From contig NC_065535.1 in assembly GCF_932294415.1 (NCBI RefSeq), positions 87,684,862-87,748,861 on the forward strand: a stretch of DNA of 64,000 nucleotides. The letters run 5' to 3'. Within the stretch, counting starts at the first letter, position 1; each line of letters starts with the position of its first letter. The notes beneath the pieces are model-generated. The model was not told the origin of the DNA. It saw nothing but the letters and a program-made list of their open reading frames with translations, and did not search any database. This DNA is from Quercus robur (Eukaryota > Streptophyta > Magnoliopsida > Fagales > Fagaceae). A program made the position numbers and the translations under genes. Positions 48,360 through 58,983 of this stretch are shown here, in pieces.

Positions 48360-49010
48360 TCAACGTGTGTGATCCAAGGAACTTGACATGTCCCAAATTT
48401 TGCTCAACACTTAGTTAAATGATAGAGAGTGTTAGTTTATCCAAGGTATGCGGTCCTAGGAGCCAGGCATGACCAAGGTTCTGTTTAATACTTAGAAAAA
48501 TAATTTAAAATATCAATTTACCCAAGGTATGTGATCCAAGGAGCTAGGCATGACCAAGGTTCTATTTGATATTTAGAGAAATGTCATGAAATATTAATTT
48601 ACCCAAAGCATGCGATCTGAGGAACCAAGCATAGTTAAGGTTCTGTTTAACATTTAGAAAAATATCATGAAGTATTAATTTACCCAAAGCATGTGGTTCG
48701 AGAATCAAAACATGACTGGTTCTGTTTAATACTTAGTGGGAATGACATGAAGTATTAATTTACCCAAAACACATGGTCCGAGGAGTCAGACATAACTAAG
48801 GTTCTGTTTTATACTTAGAAAAATGTCATGAAGCATTAATTTACCCAAAGCATATGGTTCGAGGAGCTAGGTATAACTAAAGTTCTGTTTAATACTTAGA
48901 AAAATGATTAAAAATATCAATTTACCCAAGGTATATGGTCCGAGGATCCAGGTATGACCAATGTTCTGTTTGATATTCAAATAAATAGTATGACGCATAA
49001 TGTAATGAAC
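48360..49010. repeat. 81-bp tandem repeat array in the Tat element, about 7-8 units
   Basis: Units beginning near ccaaggtat/ccaaagca start at 48441, 48522, 48603, 48684, 48764, 48845 and 48926: a spacing of 81 bp with one of 80. They are diverged but each keeps tacccaa, a gg-ccgagga-like core and aaggttctgtttaatactta. The array lies between integrase and the antisense ORF. Read on the minus strand, the core (cagaacc..gg..tgc, then tcctcggac) aligns with the 81-bp units of the 16-20 kb element. Confidence 0.85.
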
Positions 49011-49266
49011 CAAAATATGGCAGAGAAAACTTTCATTAATAATAATACATTCTCAGGTTGTTTACATTCTAGGGGCGTGGTACAACATTTTGATATAGAT
49101 CTTCAAGATAATATGCACCTATTCCAGCCACTGAGGTTATGCGATATAGCCCTTCCTAGTTAGGTCCTAGCTTTTCTCATACTGGGTTCTTTGCAGTACC
49201 CAAAACCTTTCTTAATACAAAGTTTCCAGGCACCAATGGCCTCAGCTTCACGTTGGCATCGTACCC

Positions 49267-52200
49267 TTACTTGAGCTTGTGTTGATAATACGTCAGTTGG
49301 ACCATGGGGTTCTCTCTTCGCTCTTCAATTAAGTCTAAGCTCTTCCCTAACAGTCTATCATTGTTGCTCGAAGTGAAAGAGCTCGTTCTCAGCATTGGGA
49401 ACCCAGTCTTCAAAAGAATAACAGCCTCGGCTCCATAAGTCATGAAAAGGGGATCTCCTTTGTTGACCTGCGAGGGATGGTCTGATATGTCTAAAGGATG
49501 TGCAACAACTCTTTCACCCATTTTCCTTTCGCATCATCCAATCTCTTCTTGAGTCCATTCACTATGACCTTGTTGACAGCCTTGACCTATCCATTCCCCT
49601 GTAGATACGCCGGGGTGGAATACCTATTCGCAATTCCCATATCACAACAATACCTTCTGAAGGGTTTGCTATCAAACCGAAGACTATTGTCAAAGATGAG
49701 GGTATGAGGGATTCCAAACCGAGTGACAATATTTTCCCAAACGAATTTCTTGGCATCCACGTCCCTGATATTTGCTAATGATTATGCTTCAACACACTTG
49801 GTGAAGTAGTCCGTGCCGATCATCAATCATCTCTTATTCCTTGCTGCTTTAAGGAAAGGTCCTACAATATCCAGGCCCCATTGAGCAAATAACCAAGGGT
49901 TGGATAGAGGATTAAGGACTCTCCCTAGTTGGTGAATTTTTGGTGCAAATTTTTGGCATTGGTCACATTTCTTCACATACTCTTGTACTTCCCTCTGCAT
50001 GTTCGACCACCAGTATCCCTGAGTGAGGGCTCTGTAAGACAAAAACTTGCATGTTGTGTGGCTGCCATAAATCCCTTCATGTAATTCCTCTAGGAGTAGC
50101 TCTAATGCCTCTGGGTGTACACATAGTAAATATGGCCCAAAGAAAGAACGCTTGTACAACTTTTGGTCCTCGGACAACCAAAATCGAGGAACCTTTCTTC
50201 GCACTTTATCAACCTCGGATTTCCCCTCGAGCAAGATATTCTCTTTCAAGAATAGTACTATAGAGTCCATCTAGCTAGGTCCCACCCTAATTTGATGAAT
50301 TTGAACCATCTTCTTCTTCATCTCAACAGGCTTGCACAAGTCTTCAACAAGGATAACCCGAAGCAAGCCCTGTGCTAAGGAGGTTGTAAGAGTGGCCAGG
50401 GAATCAGCATGTGTGTTTCCACTTCTTGGGATTTGCAGTAAGTTGAAAGACTCAAACTTTGATCGCAAGTGCCTAACCTGACTTAAATATCCTTGCATTC
50501 TCATATCCCTGGCCTCTAACTCTCCTTTTACTTGGCCTACTACCAACCTTGAATCCAAAAAAATCTTCACTGCTTTTCCTCCCATTTTCTGAACCATTGT
50601 CATCCCTACTAATAGAACTTCATATTCAGCCTCGTTATTTGTGGTCGAAAAGCCCAATCTTAAGGATTTCTTAATAGTGAACTTTTTAGGAGATATTAAA
50701 ACCAACCCCACTTCGGATCCTCTTTGATTCGCTGCACCATTAACGTATACCTTCCAGGATAAAGGTTCTTACAAGGTGACCACGCCAACTAATTTTTCAT
50801 CCATGTCTTGCCTCTCTATCTCCTCTTCTAATGGGGATTCGGCAAATTTAGCCACCAAATTTGCGAGGACCTGACCCTTGATAGAGGTGCGAGGCATATA
50901 CTTGATATCAAAAACCCCTAAGATCGTACCCCATTTAGCAATCCTCCCAGTGAAGTCAACACTTCGAAGTAGTGATCGAAATGGAAGTTAGGTTAAAATA
51001 ACAACTATGTGGGATTGGAAGTAGTGAGGGAGTTTACGTGTAGCATGCACCACTGCCAGAATGACTTTTTCTAATGGTAGATAACGAACTTCTGCTTCAT
51101 GCAAAGACTTGCTTACATAGTAAACTAGCTTCTGCATACTATTGTCAATTCGTATCAGTACCAAGCTTACAGCATGGGAAGCCACAGTAATGCAGGCAAA
51201 CAAGACCTCATCCACCTCGGGCTTGGACATGACAGGTGGCCGAAAAAGGTATTCCTTAAGCTGTTGAAAGGCCAAGGCACACTCCTCGGTCCACTCGAAT
51301 CCCTTCCACTAATTCAACAACTGGAAGAAGGGTTTGCACCTATCTGCTAACCGAGAGATAAATCGGTTTAAGGCAGCAGTCATTCCAGTTAGCTTTTGGC
51401 CCTCTTTAGGATTTCAAGGTGGTTGTAGACCGCTAATTGCCTTAACCTGATCAAGGTTAGCCTTAATTCCATGATGAGTGACCATATAGCCCAGAAATTT
51501 GCCTGATCCCATGCCAAAAGAGCACTTGGAAGCATTAAGGCGCAGTTTGTGTTTCCTCAATATTTCAAAAATATCTCCAAGGTCTCCCACATGCTCGGAC
51601 TCCACCTTACTCTTTACCACCATATCATCTATATAAATTTCAATACTCTTGCCCAATTGTGGCTCAAACATCCTAGTCATCATCCTCTAATAGGTAGACC
51701 TTACATTCTTCAAACCAAAAAGCATCACCTTGTAGTGATAGTTTCTAGTAAGAGTAACAAATATTGTCTTTTCTTGATCACCCAAGGCCAGTAGTATCTG
51801 ATGGTATCCCTAGAAGGCATCCAAAAAGCTCATCCGATGATGGCCTACAATTGCATCAACTAGCTAGTTAATCTGAGGCATAGGGAAAGGGTCTTTTGGA
51901 TAGGTCTTATTCAAATCTGTGAAGTCTACACACACTAGCCACTTCCCACTCTTCTTTTTCACCACCATAGTATTGGCTAGCCATTCAGGGTAAAACACCT
52001 CTTTAATAGCCCCAGCTTGCTTAAGTTTGATCACCTCGTCCTTGACAGCATCAGAATGGTCATTAGATGAGCGCCGAGGTGGTTGCTTTTTGGGTATGAC
52101 AGATGGATTAACATTCAAATGATGACAGATGAAGTTCAGATCTACCCCAGGAGTTTCGTAAGCACTCCATGCGAACACATCAATATTCCTCTTGAGAAAC

Positions 52201-53033
52201 TCTACTAGCTCATCCTTCTCCTAATGAGGCAGCTGGGCTCCGACCTAAAAAAACTTTTCTGAATCATCATCTACAACAACCTTTTCTAAATCCTCACACT
52301 TCGCCCCCTCGATTGTCTCGTCCACTGGTGACACCAAAGTCCTTGATTGCTATAAACCCCTATTAGTAGAGGCTGAGGACCCGGTTTCAAGCTGATGCAT
52401 AATTGCAGCTACTAAGCACTGCCTAACCACGAACTGACTCCCAACCAGCTCTTCAATCTGATCCCCGAACGAATATTTTACTTTCAAGTGGAAGGTGGAA
52501 GAAGCAGCCCCTAGGGCATGAAGCCATGGTCATGCTACAATGGCTGTGTAGGGAGAATGAACATCCACTACAATAAAGTCCACCTCCACTACCTCTAAGC
52601 CTGCCTGCACGTGTAGTCTGATTTAACCCTTTGGAATAACCATCTTCCTATCGAAGCCCAACAGAGGCGAATTATAACCTGTTAAATCCTCCGATTTCAA
52701 GTTTAGCCCCTTGTACAAATCAGGGTACATAATTTCTGCCCCGCTACCTTGATCCACCAACACCCTCTTCATATCATACTCCACTATCCTAAGAGTGACC
52801 ACCAGGGTGTCATCATGTGGCTGTATGATTCTAACCTTATCCTCATCCAAGAAGCTCAATGCCGATTGAATCTCCATCCTAGCCTTCTTTGGCTCATGGT
52901 TAGAGTCCTCGGCAGGTGGCCGAGTTACAGACATCACTCTAGAGGGATGAGAACCAGTCCTTCCTGAGGTAGCGATGATGACATTAATTGTGCCCAAAGT
53001 GGCTCTTGAAGAGGCATCTCTGTAAGGCTTCAA
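49267..53033 (-). pseudogene. Tat-lineage pol (PR-RT-RH-aRH-INT), inactivated
   Basis: From right to left: aspartic protease with LVDQGSGAEIMYPDLY (52623-53033); reverse transcriptase N-terminus with KKKSGKWLVCVDFTDLNK (51864-52178) and catalytic YIDDMVVKSK (about 51620); RNase H (50988-51275); second, archaeal-type RNase H with TTNNEAEYEVLL and FLDSRLVV (50271-50711); integrase zinc finger with CDQCQKFAPK (49827-50270); integrase core and tail (49267-49820). One frame is kept from 53033 to 49827, broken by stops only. The integrase part adds frame changes. In the core the catalytic Glu after NGQ is Lys and the Gln is a stop. The reverse transcriptase Asp pair is intact, so damage is scattered. 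Confidence 0.85.
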
Positions 53034-53400
53034 ACCTGCCTGGCCCCCTTACCACTGGGATGATACAAAATTTGCTTTAGCCTCCCCTCTCGGACCAGCT
53101 GCTCCAAGTTCTACAGTCCTCTATGGTATGCCTTCGATCTTGGTGGTATTGATAATGAAGGTTTTGATTGTGCTTCAAGGGGTCGCCTTCCATCTTGTTT
53201 AGCCATTTGAAGAGTGGCTCGCTCTTGATTTTCTCCAAGACTTGGTGTATTGGCTCTCAGATCACTGTGTTAACCATTTAAGTAGCGGTAGACCCTGATT
53301 GTCCAGTAAAGTCTCTTCTGGGTTGGTTGTTGTTGTATCAATCCGACCTGAAATCCCTTATTTCCTGAGGGATAAAATTAGCCTTCCCTTTCTCCTGTTG

Positions 53401-54355
53401 CTAGTCCTCCTTGACCCACTTATACTTGTCAATTCGGTCTATGAGTTGACGTACGCTGTTAACAGGTTTCCTAGTCAAAGACTTCCTCAAACCATGCTTG
53501 GCCGGTAGGCCGACCTTGAAAGTTCTCATGGCCACATCATCAAAGTCCCCATTAATTTCATTGAACATCTCCCAGCATCTATCCGAATACATCTTTAGGG
53601 TCTCCTATTCTCACATAGTCATAGACAATAGGGAGTCTAAAGGTCGAGGAACTCTACTGCATGTAATAAAGCGAGATCCAAATGCCCAGGTTAGCTCTTT
53701 AAAATAATCAATAGAACCTGCTCCTAAGCCATCAAACCACCTCATGGCCACAAGCCCTAAACTGGATGAGAATATCTCGCACATCAAGGCCTCGTTCTTG
53801 GAGTGGACAACCGTTCTTTGGTTGAAGTGACTTACATGCTCCACAAGATCTGTTCAACCATTGTACATGGTGAACGTTGGCTGAGTAAACCACAGAGAAA
53901 GTTTTTCTCCTTCAATCCTTCGTGTGAAAGGCGACCTGAAAATTTGGTTTAACGCCTTGCTCAAAGCGTCATTTCCCAGGCCTTTGTGAGACGAGCTCCT
54001 ATTCCTACGCTCTCGGTGGTAATCCTCATCACACAAGAAGGATTCACTAGGAGAAGTTCTCAACCTGGGTCTGTAGCTACCATCCCTCTCATCACCAGAA
54101 GAAACATCAGAGTTTGAGGGAGTTCGCCTTCACCGTTCGTGGTGCAACTTCCTCTTCAAACAATTAATCTCCCACTGCATGGCTTTAGTATTTTCCTTAT
54201 GAGAGATATGACTCCCAGCTCGGGAGTGGCTCCTACTAGTATGGGTGATATGCACACTAACTTCTCGGTCCCTTCTCTACTCAAGATTGAGGAAATGATC
54301 TTGACGCTGGGACCTTATGGATTCCACCTGGTTTGGACCTGAACCTATCATAACT
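53401..54355 (-). pseudogene. Tat-lineage gag, inactivated
   Basis: A single minus-strand frame contains a basic leader (EINCLKRKLHHER, then TPSNSDVSSGDE) and the retrotransposon gag domain: FRSPFTRRIE, HVSHFNQRTVV, MRWFDGLGAGSIDYFKEL and MRTFKVGLPAKHGLRKSL. In-frame stops interrupt it (after HHER, after FTMYNG and after SMTM). Protease lies downstream in another frame. A CCHC zinc knuckle was not found between 53040 and 53400. The protein would form the particle that packages the RNA. Confidence 0.78.
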
Positions 54356-54384
54356 GAATGTTAAGCTCACTAAAACACAAAAAT

Positions 54385-54404
54385 TTTCCACAGTTGGTGC
54401 CAAT
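54385..54404 (-). other. Primer-binding site of the Tat element
   Basis: The minus strand reads attggcaccaactgtggaaa immediately after the 5' LTR. It is a diverged form of the Tat-type site seen at 16668-16687. Confidence 0.65.
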
Positions 54405-55184
54405 TGTAAGGACATGGTTCGAGTCCTAAGCCCAAAAAGAAAAAGGATTTAGGCCCAAAGAGCCCAATACAATGAATTTGTAGAGAGTGGGTTGGAAAAC
54501 TAGGCTCTAATGAGTTGGGTAGTGAGTTTAGGGGATCCAAATGGCAAGAAAGCAAAGATAGACTAGTTTTATCTAAAGAAAAACCGTCCTTAGCACAATC
54601 CGATGAGATTAGTTCTATATATATTTTTTGAATTTGATTACAAGTACAGTTCTTAGTGCTATAGTTTTCTTTTCTCAAATTTCTGATCCCTTTCTCACAA
54701 GACCTCCCTTCTATTTTATACTATTTTTTTTTCTTTCATCTTTGCCCTCCACGTGTAAATTAGATTGTTGGTGTTGATCATTGTCACATCAACACATTCC
54801 TGAAGTCTTTGGAGAGTAGCTGTAAGGTTGAAAATTACTGTTTAGGTATCACTTCCTTATTAATGCGGCTAAAGAGTTAGTTGAAGAGCATTCAATGCAG
54901 TGGTAATAGCTTTCCCTTAGATATTTCTTAGTTCCCATTTATGTACGTTCACAATGCATATTCTTATCAATAGAACTTCCTGGAATGTCACTCTGGATGA
55001 TAGAACACACTTTCTGACCTTTGCTTCGTTTAGCTGAGGAGATACTCCTCCTGACCTATCTTCCCCAGCCTTCTCAATCGCAGCTTGCTCATGGAGTTCT
55101 AAGTCTCACATCTTCATTACTGTTTATCTGTCCTCGGACCACTAAGTGTCCTCGAACAATATTCTTGGACCTATCAACCCTACA
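54405..55184 (-). repeat. 5' LTR of the Tat element
   Basis: 780 bp. On the minus strand a TATAAAA box lies at 54714-54720. The right edge TGTAGGG (minus strand) abuts the target duplication ggttc. Confidence 0.9.
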
Positions 55185-55189
55185 GGTTC

Positions 55190-56273
55190 TTTTTTGAAAT
55201 TTTATTGTACTTGATCAATAGATTTGGATTAAGAAATCATCTACAAGACCACTTTGACTTGAAAAAAATATATATACCTTAAAAAAATGAATTTCAAATT
55301 AATATTGGTTGTTGACCACCCTAAAAAAATAAAAAATAAAAATAAAAAAACTTGAACATTCTAAGCAAAAATTTTGAGCCCATTAAAAAATAAAACTTGA
55401 GCTCTCCAAAATTTTGGTTGATTGAAGATTGAACAAAAAAATTGTGAGAAATGTTATATTTACAAAATTTTTACAACAAATTTTAAATGGCAGGTTGTTA
55501 CAGATTGTTATTGATGGATAAAAAATAAATTTAAGTGGTATGTAAATTAGAACCAATAACAAATTTCCACTTAGGAAAATGAATAGCCCAAACAAATAAA
55601 TTAGCCTAAAAGCCCAAATCAAATGTTTACTTTTGATATTTTTAATTGTTTTCAAAAGGCATATTTTAAAATCATTTTTTTAAATGCATATTTTCAAATA
55701 GCTAGTCGGTAAGTGCTTGCTTTAATCTTTAGTTGAATTGGTTGGATTTATGTGATACATCTTGTACATACATATGTGCAAAATCTAAAATAATGCATCA
55801 ATATTTTATTAAGCATGATTAATGCTTATGTTGAATGAACTTATAGTTTACCCTTTATTTTTATTTTTTGCTATCACTTGTATTGCAAGATTCATCTTCT
55901 AAGAAAAATCATATTGACTTGAATAATCTTCTTTTAGATCCTAAGCATCTATGAGAAAATGTCTCATATTTTCATCTAATGATCAGGATGAAAAAAAAAA
56001 AAAAAAAACCATATTTACAAAGGTTTTTGTCAACCTCTTGGCCATGATTTTCCTAAAAAATAAATTAGTGGAGCATTGCATCAATTTAATCCTAATTAGT
56101 TTAGAAAATACAAAAATTGGTTAGAATAGATCATAAAAAATGATGATGCATTTTGTTTATATTGTTACCTATTTAAGCAAGATGTTAGCACTTGAATGAG
56201 AGATTAATATTATAATGATTATTTGTAATAGTATAATGCATTTTGTTACTTATTATAATGCATTTTGCTAATA
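55190..56273. other. Spacer between the Tat element and the solo LTR
   Basis: AT-rich. It contains one MITE-like copy (55443-55600: tgagaaatgttatatttaca, then ggcaggttgttac) related to the repeats at 36.9-37.4 kb. No gene was seen. Confidence 0.5.
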
Positions 56274-56278
56274 GTATT

Positions 56279-57080
56279 TGTAGGGATAAGGGGCCCAAGA
56301 ATATATGTTGGACCTTGGGCCTTATATGAGGATGCTTGATAGTCCGAGAATAGATAAACAGTAATAAAGATGCAAGACTCAGAATACCATGAGTAAGCTA
56401 CGAATGAGAGGGCTTGGGAAGGTAGGCTGAGGAGGAGTATCTCCTCGGCTAAACAAAGCAGAGATCAGAAAGTGTGTTCTGTCATACAGAGTGACATTCC
56501 AGGAAGTTTTGTTGATAAGGATATATATTATGAACGTACAAGACAAATGAGAGCTGAGAAATATTTAAAGGAAAGCTGCTACCACCGCATTGAATGCTCT
56601 GCAGCTTACTCTCTGATTGCATTAATGAGGAAGTGATACCTAAACAATAGTTTTCAGCCTTACAGCTACTCCCCAAAGATTTCAGGAAGGTGCTGATGTG
56701 ACAAGGATCAACACCAACAATCTAACCTACACGTGGAGGGCAAAGATGAAAGGTAAAAGATAGTATAAAATAGAAGGGAGGCCTTGAAAGAAGGAGATCG
56801 AAAATTTGAGAAAAGAATACTGTAGCACTAAGAACTATACTTGTAATCAAATTCAAGAAGTATATACAAGAACTAATCTCCTCGGATCGGGTGAAGGACA
56901 GTTTTTCTTTCGGTAAAACTAGCATATCTTTGCTTTCTTGCTATCTGGATCTATTATACATGTTACCCAACTCGTTAGAGCCTAATTTTCCAACCCACTC
57001 TCTACAAATTCATTGTATTGGGCTCTTTGAACCTAGATCCTTTTATCTTTTGGGTTTAGGACTTAAACTGTGGCCCTACA
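56279..57080 (+). mobile_element. Solo LTR of the same Tat family
   Basis: 802 bp, starting TGTAGGG and ending CCCTACA, flanked by a perfect 5-bp duplication gtatt (56274-56278 and 57081-57085). It aligns end to end with the LTRs at 44057 and 54405 but in the opposite orientation, with TATAAAA at about 56764. No internal sequence is present, the usual outcome of recombination between two LTRs. Confidence 0.9.
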
Positions 57081-57085
57081 GTATT

Positions 57086-57635
57086 GATAATGAAGCTATC
57101 ATACAATGATTTTAAAATGTGAAATACTTGTAAAATAAAATTTTAAAACTTTATATATTTGCAAGTGATCTTTTTATTTTTATTTTTTTTATGATGTCAA
57201 TATATTCAAATTTTATTTCTATTAAATTTTATTTAGTTTAAATTTTTTAATGACCACCTTGAAGCGGCATTGACTATTTAGATAAGAAAGTTTCTTGAAT
57301 GATTTGAATGATATCATTTGAGAAGTACTCGTATGCACATTGTAACAAATCTCAAGTGAGAATTATCCATCCCACAAGTATTAGCAGTCCATATAGGTTT
57401 TTGTTCGTGAAATGTTCCAAATTTTTAACTTTATGCCATATGGGCCTTCCATTGGACTACCTTCCATATATAAAGCAAACGAAAATTGTGTGAAACGCGT
57501 AGTTTGTAATAATTAGTGGATAGGCCCACAAATAGCACAATTGTGCAACTTGTGTTGACCAAAGAAGTAATGTGGATAGGCCCTCTAGTGCCTATTCTTG
57601 AAAATTTTTTGTTTTTTTTGAAATATAAGACTCTA

Positions 57636-57679
<44 letters not shown>

Positions 57680-58307
57680 CATTCTATGTTACATACAATT
57701 TTTTTTTTTTTAATAAGTCAGCCTCATAACCTATTTCATAAATTATAAATCAACAGTTAAAATTAAAAGGTATGAATCGTATGATACAATAAAAAAAAAA
57801 AAAACATATTCATAGTAAAATTTTCATATATCAATATTAGATAATTAAAATGAATGCTTTTAATGAAATTTGTCTTGAAGTTTCACAGAAAAAAAAAAAA
57901 AAGTGAAGCCATTATAAATAATTCAGTCTAACTTTCTACCAAGTATTTTAAATCCTTTCTAGTTTATTGTCAATTGTCCTTCCAATTTAGAACTACTTAG
58001 CTATATAATATTAATCTAAACTCGGTTAAATTCCAAAACATATTATTAATACAAGGATAAATTTCAAGGAAGATTTTATTGACGTCATGTGGCATAGAAC
58101 TAGATATGCCCTTTTCGATAGATTCCATTATGTTGAACTTTTTTATATGTAATGAGCATTAACAAATTATTTGTTATCACAATAACAAATATAACTTAAG
58201 AAATATAAAGCTAAATATATAAACAAGTCAACAAATATTTTTTTTATTCTTACTGAAAAAATGAGCAATTTACATATTTTATAAAATGTTTCACAATGAA
58301 ACACCAA
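57086..58307. other. AT-rich spacer with no gene seen
   Basis: Contains a long (AT)n run at 57637-57672. No recognisable coding or RNA gene. Confidence 0.55.
57637..57672. repeat. (AT)n microsatellite
   Basis: About 17-18 TA dinucleotides. Confidence 0.9.
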
Positions 58308-58316
58308 TACCAGAGT

Positions 58317-58974
58317 ATTTTTTTTTTTTTTTTTGATAGGCTAAACTACCAGGTCGTCCCTTCAGCTAGGCAGATGCTCCATGAGTATACAGAGGCAAAC
58401 CAAACTCCAACGCTGCAGTCTCTCCCTCCTCAATGTTCTCAGCCTAGATGGGAGCCTCCGCCTCCACCGCTCATCAAAATTAACTTTGACGGTGCGCTAT
58501 TCAAAGATACAGAGGAAGCAGGACTGGGAGTTGCCGTACGTGATTCTCATGGAAATATTCTCGCATCCCTAGCAGAAAAGATTAGGATGCCATCATCGTC
58601 CGACGAAGTTGAAGCTCTTGCAGCGGTTCGAGCTATCACCCTTGCTATGGACCTCAATCTACCATCTTTTATTGTCGAGGGAGACTCCGAGGTGGTTATT
58701 TCAGCCTTAAGGAAAAAAGAAGACTCTTTTTCTTCTTTTGGCCATTTGATTTCTTCCGTCAAGCAAATTTTAGTTAACTGTAACTGCATTTCTTTTTCTC
58801 ATACCCGTAGATCGGGGAACTCAGTTGCTCATTCTTTAGCCAAATTCGCAAAAACTATTGATGGTGTACTAGTGTGGATGGAGGATGTTCCACCACCTAT
58901 TTTGGATGTTCTTTTAGTCGACTTTGGCTGATTTTTTTAATAAGATGAAGATGAATTCTCAAAAAAAAAAAAAC
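58317..58974 (+). mobile_element. 5'-truncated LINE 3' end with 9-bp target duplication
   Basis: Insertion of 658 bp flanked by a perfect 9-bp duplication taccagagt (58308-58316 and 58975-58983). It ends in an A13 tail and carries the C-terminal RNase H domain of a plant LINE. The left end starts with a T17 run. The combination of 5' truncation, poly-A tail and target duplication is the hallmark of target-primed reverse transcription. Confidence 0.8.
58335..58931 (+). CDS. RNase H (RVT_3) domain ORF of the truncated LINE
   Basis: Open frame of about 200 codons ending TGA at 58929-58931. After a Pro-rich linker (CSQPRWEPPPPPLIKINFDG) comes a whole plant RVT_3 RNase H fold: INFDGALF (first Asp), SSSDEVEALAAVRAI (Glu), IVEGDSEVVISAL (second Asp), and SGNSVAHSLAKFAKT near the end. 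All expected acidic residues are present and there are no stops, unlike the remnants at 36 and 40 kb. The upstream reverse transcriptase and endonuclease are missing and no promoter is evident. It is most likely the unexpressed tail of a LINE; a stand-alone RNase H-like protein is possible but unsupported. Confidence 0.7.
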   Translation, partial: DRLNYQVVPSARQMLHEYTEANQTPTLQSLPPQCSQPRWEPPPPPLIKINFDGALFKDTEEAGLGVAVRDSHGNILASLAEKIRMPSSSDEVEALAAVRAITLAMDLNLPSFIVEGDSEVVISALRKKEDSFSSFGHLISSVKQILVNCNCISFSHTRRSGNSVAHSLAKFAKTIDGVLVWMEDVPPPILDVLLVDFG

Positions 58975-58983
58975 TACCAGAGT

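Larger units (their letters stand above)
44057..55184 (-). mobile_element. Complete but inactivated Tat/Retand-like Ty3-gypsy retrotransposon
   Basis: 11.1-kb element on the minus strand, flanked by a perfect 5-bp duplication ggttc (44052-44056 and 55185-55189). Order in its own sense: 5' LTR (54405-55184), PBS, gag, pol (protease, reverse transcriptase, RNase H, second RNase H, integrase), 81-bp tandem repeats, a long antisense ORF, PPT, 3' LTR (44057-44857). A second, archaeal-type RNase H and the antisense ORF identify the Tat lineage, which includes Retand and Ogre. LTRs are roughly 90% identical by eye, so it is older than the element at 16-20 kb. gag and pol carry several stops and at least two frame changes, so it is not autonomous. 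Confidence 0.92.
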
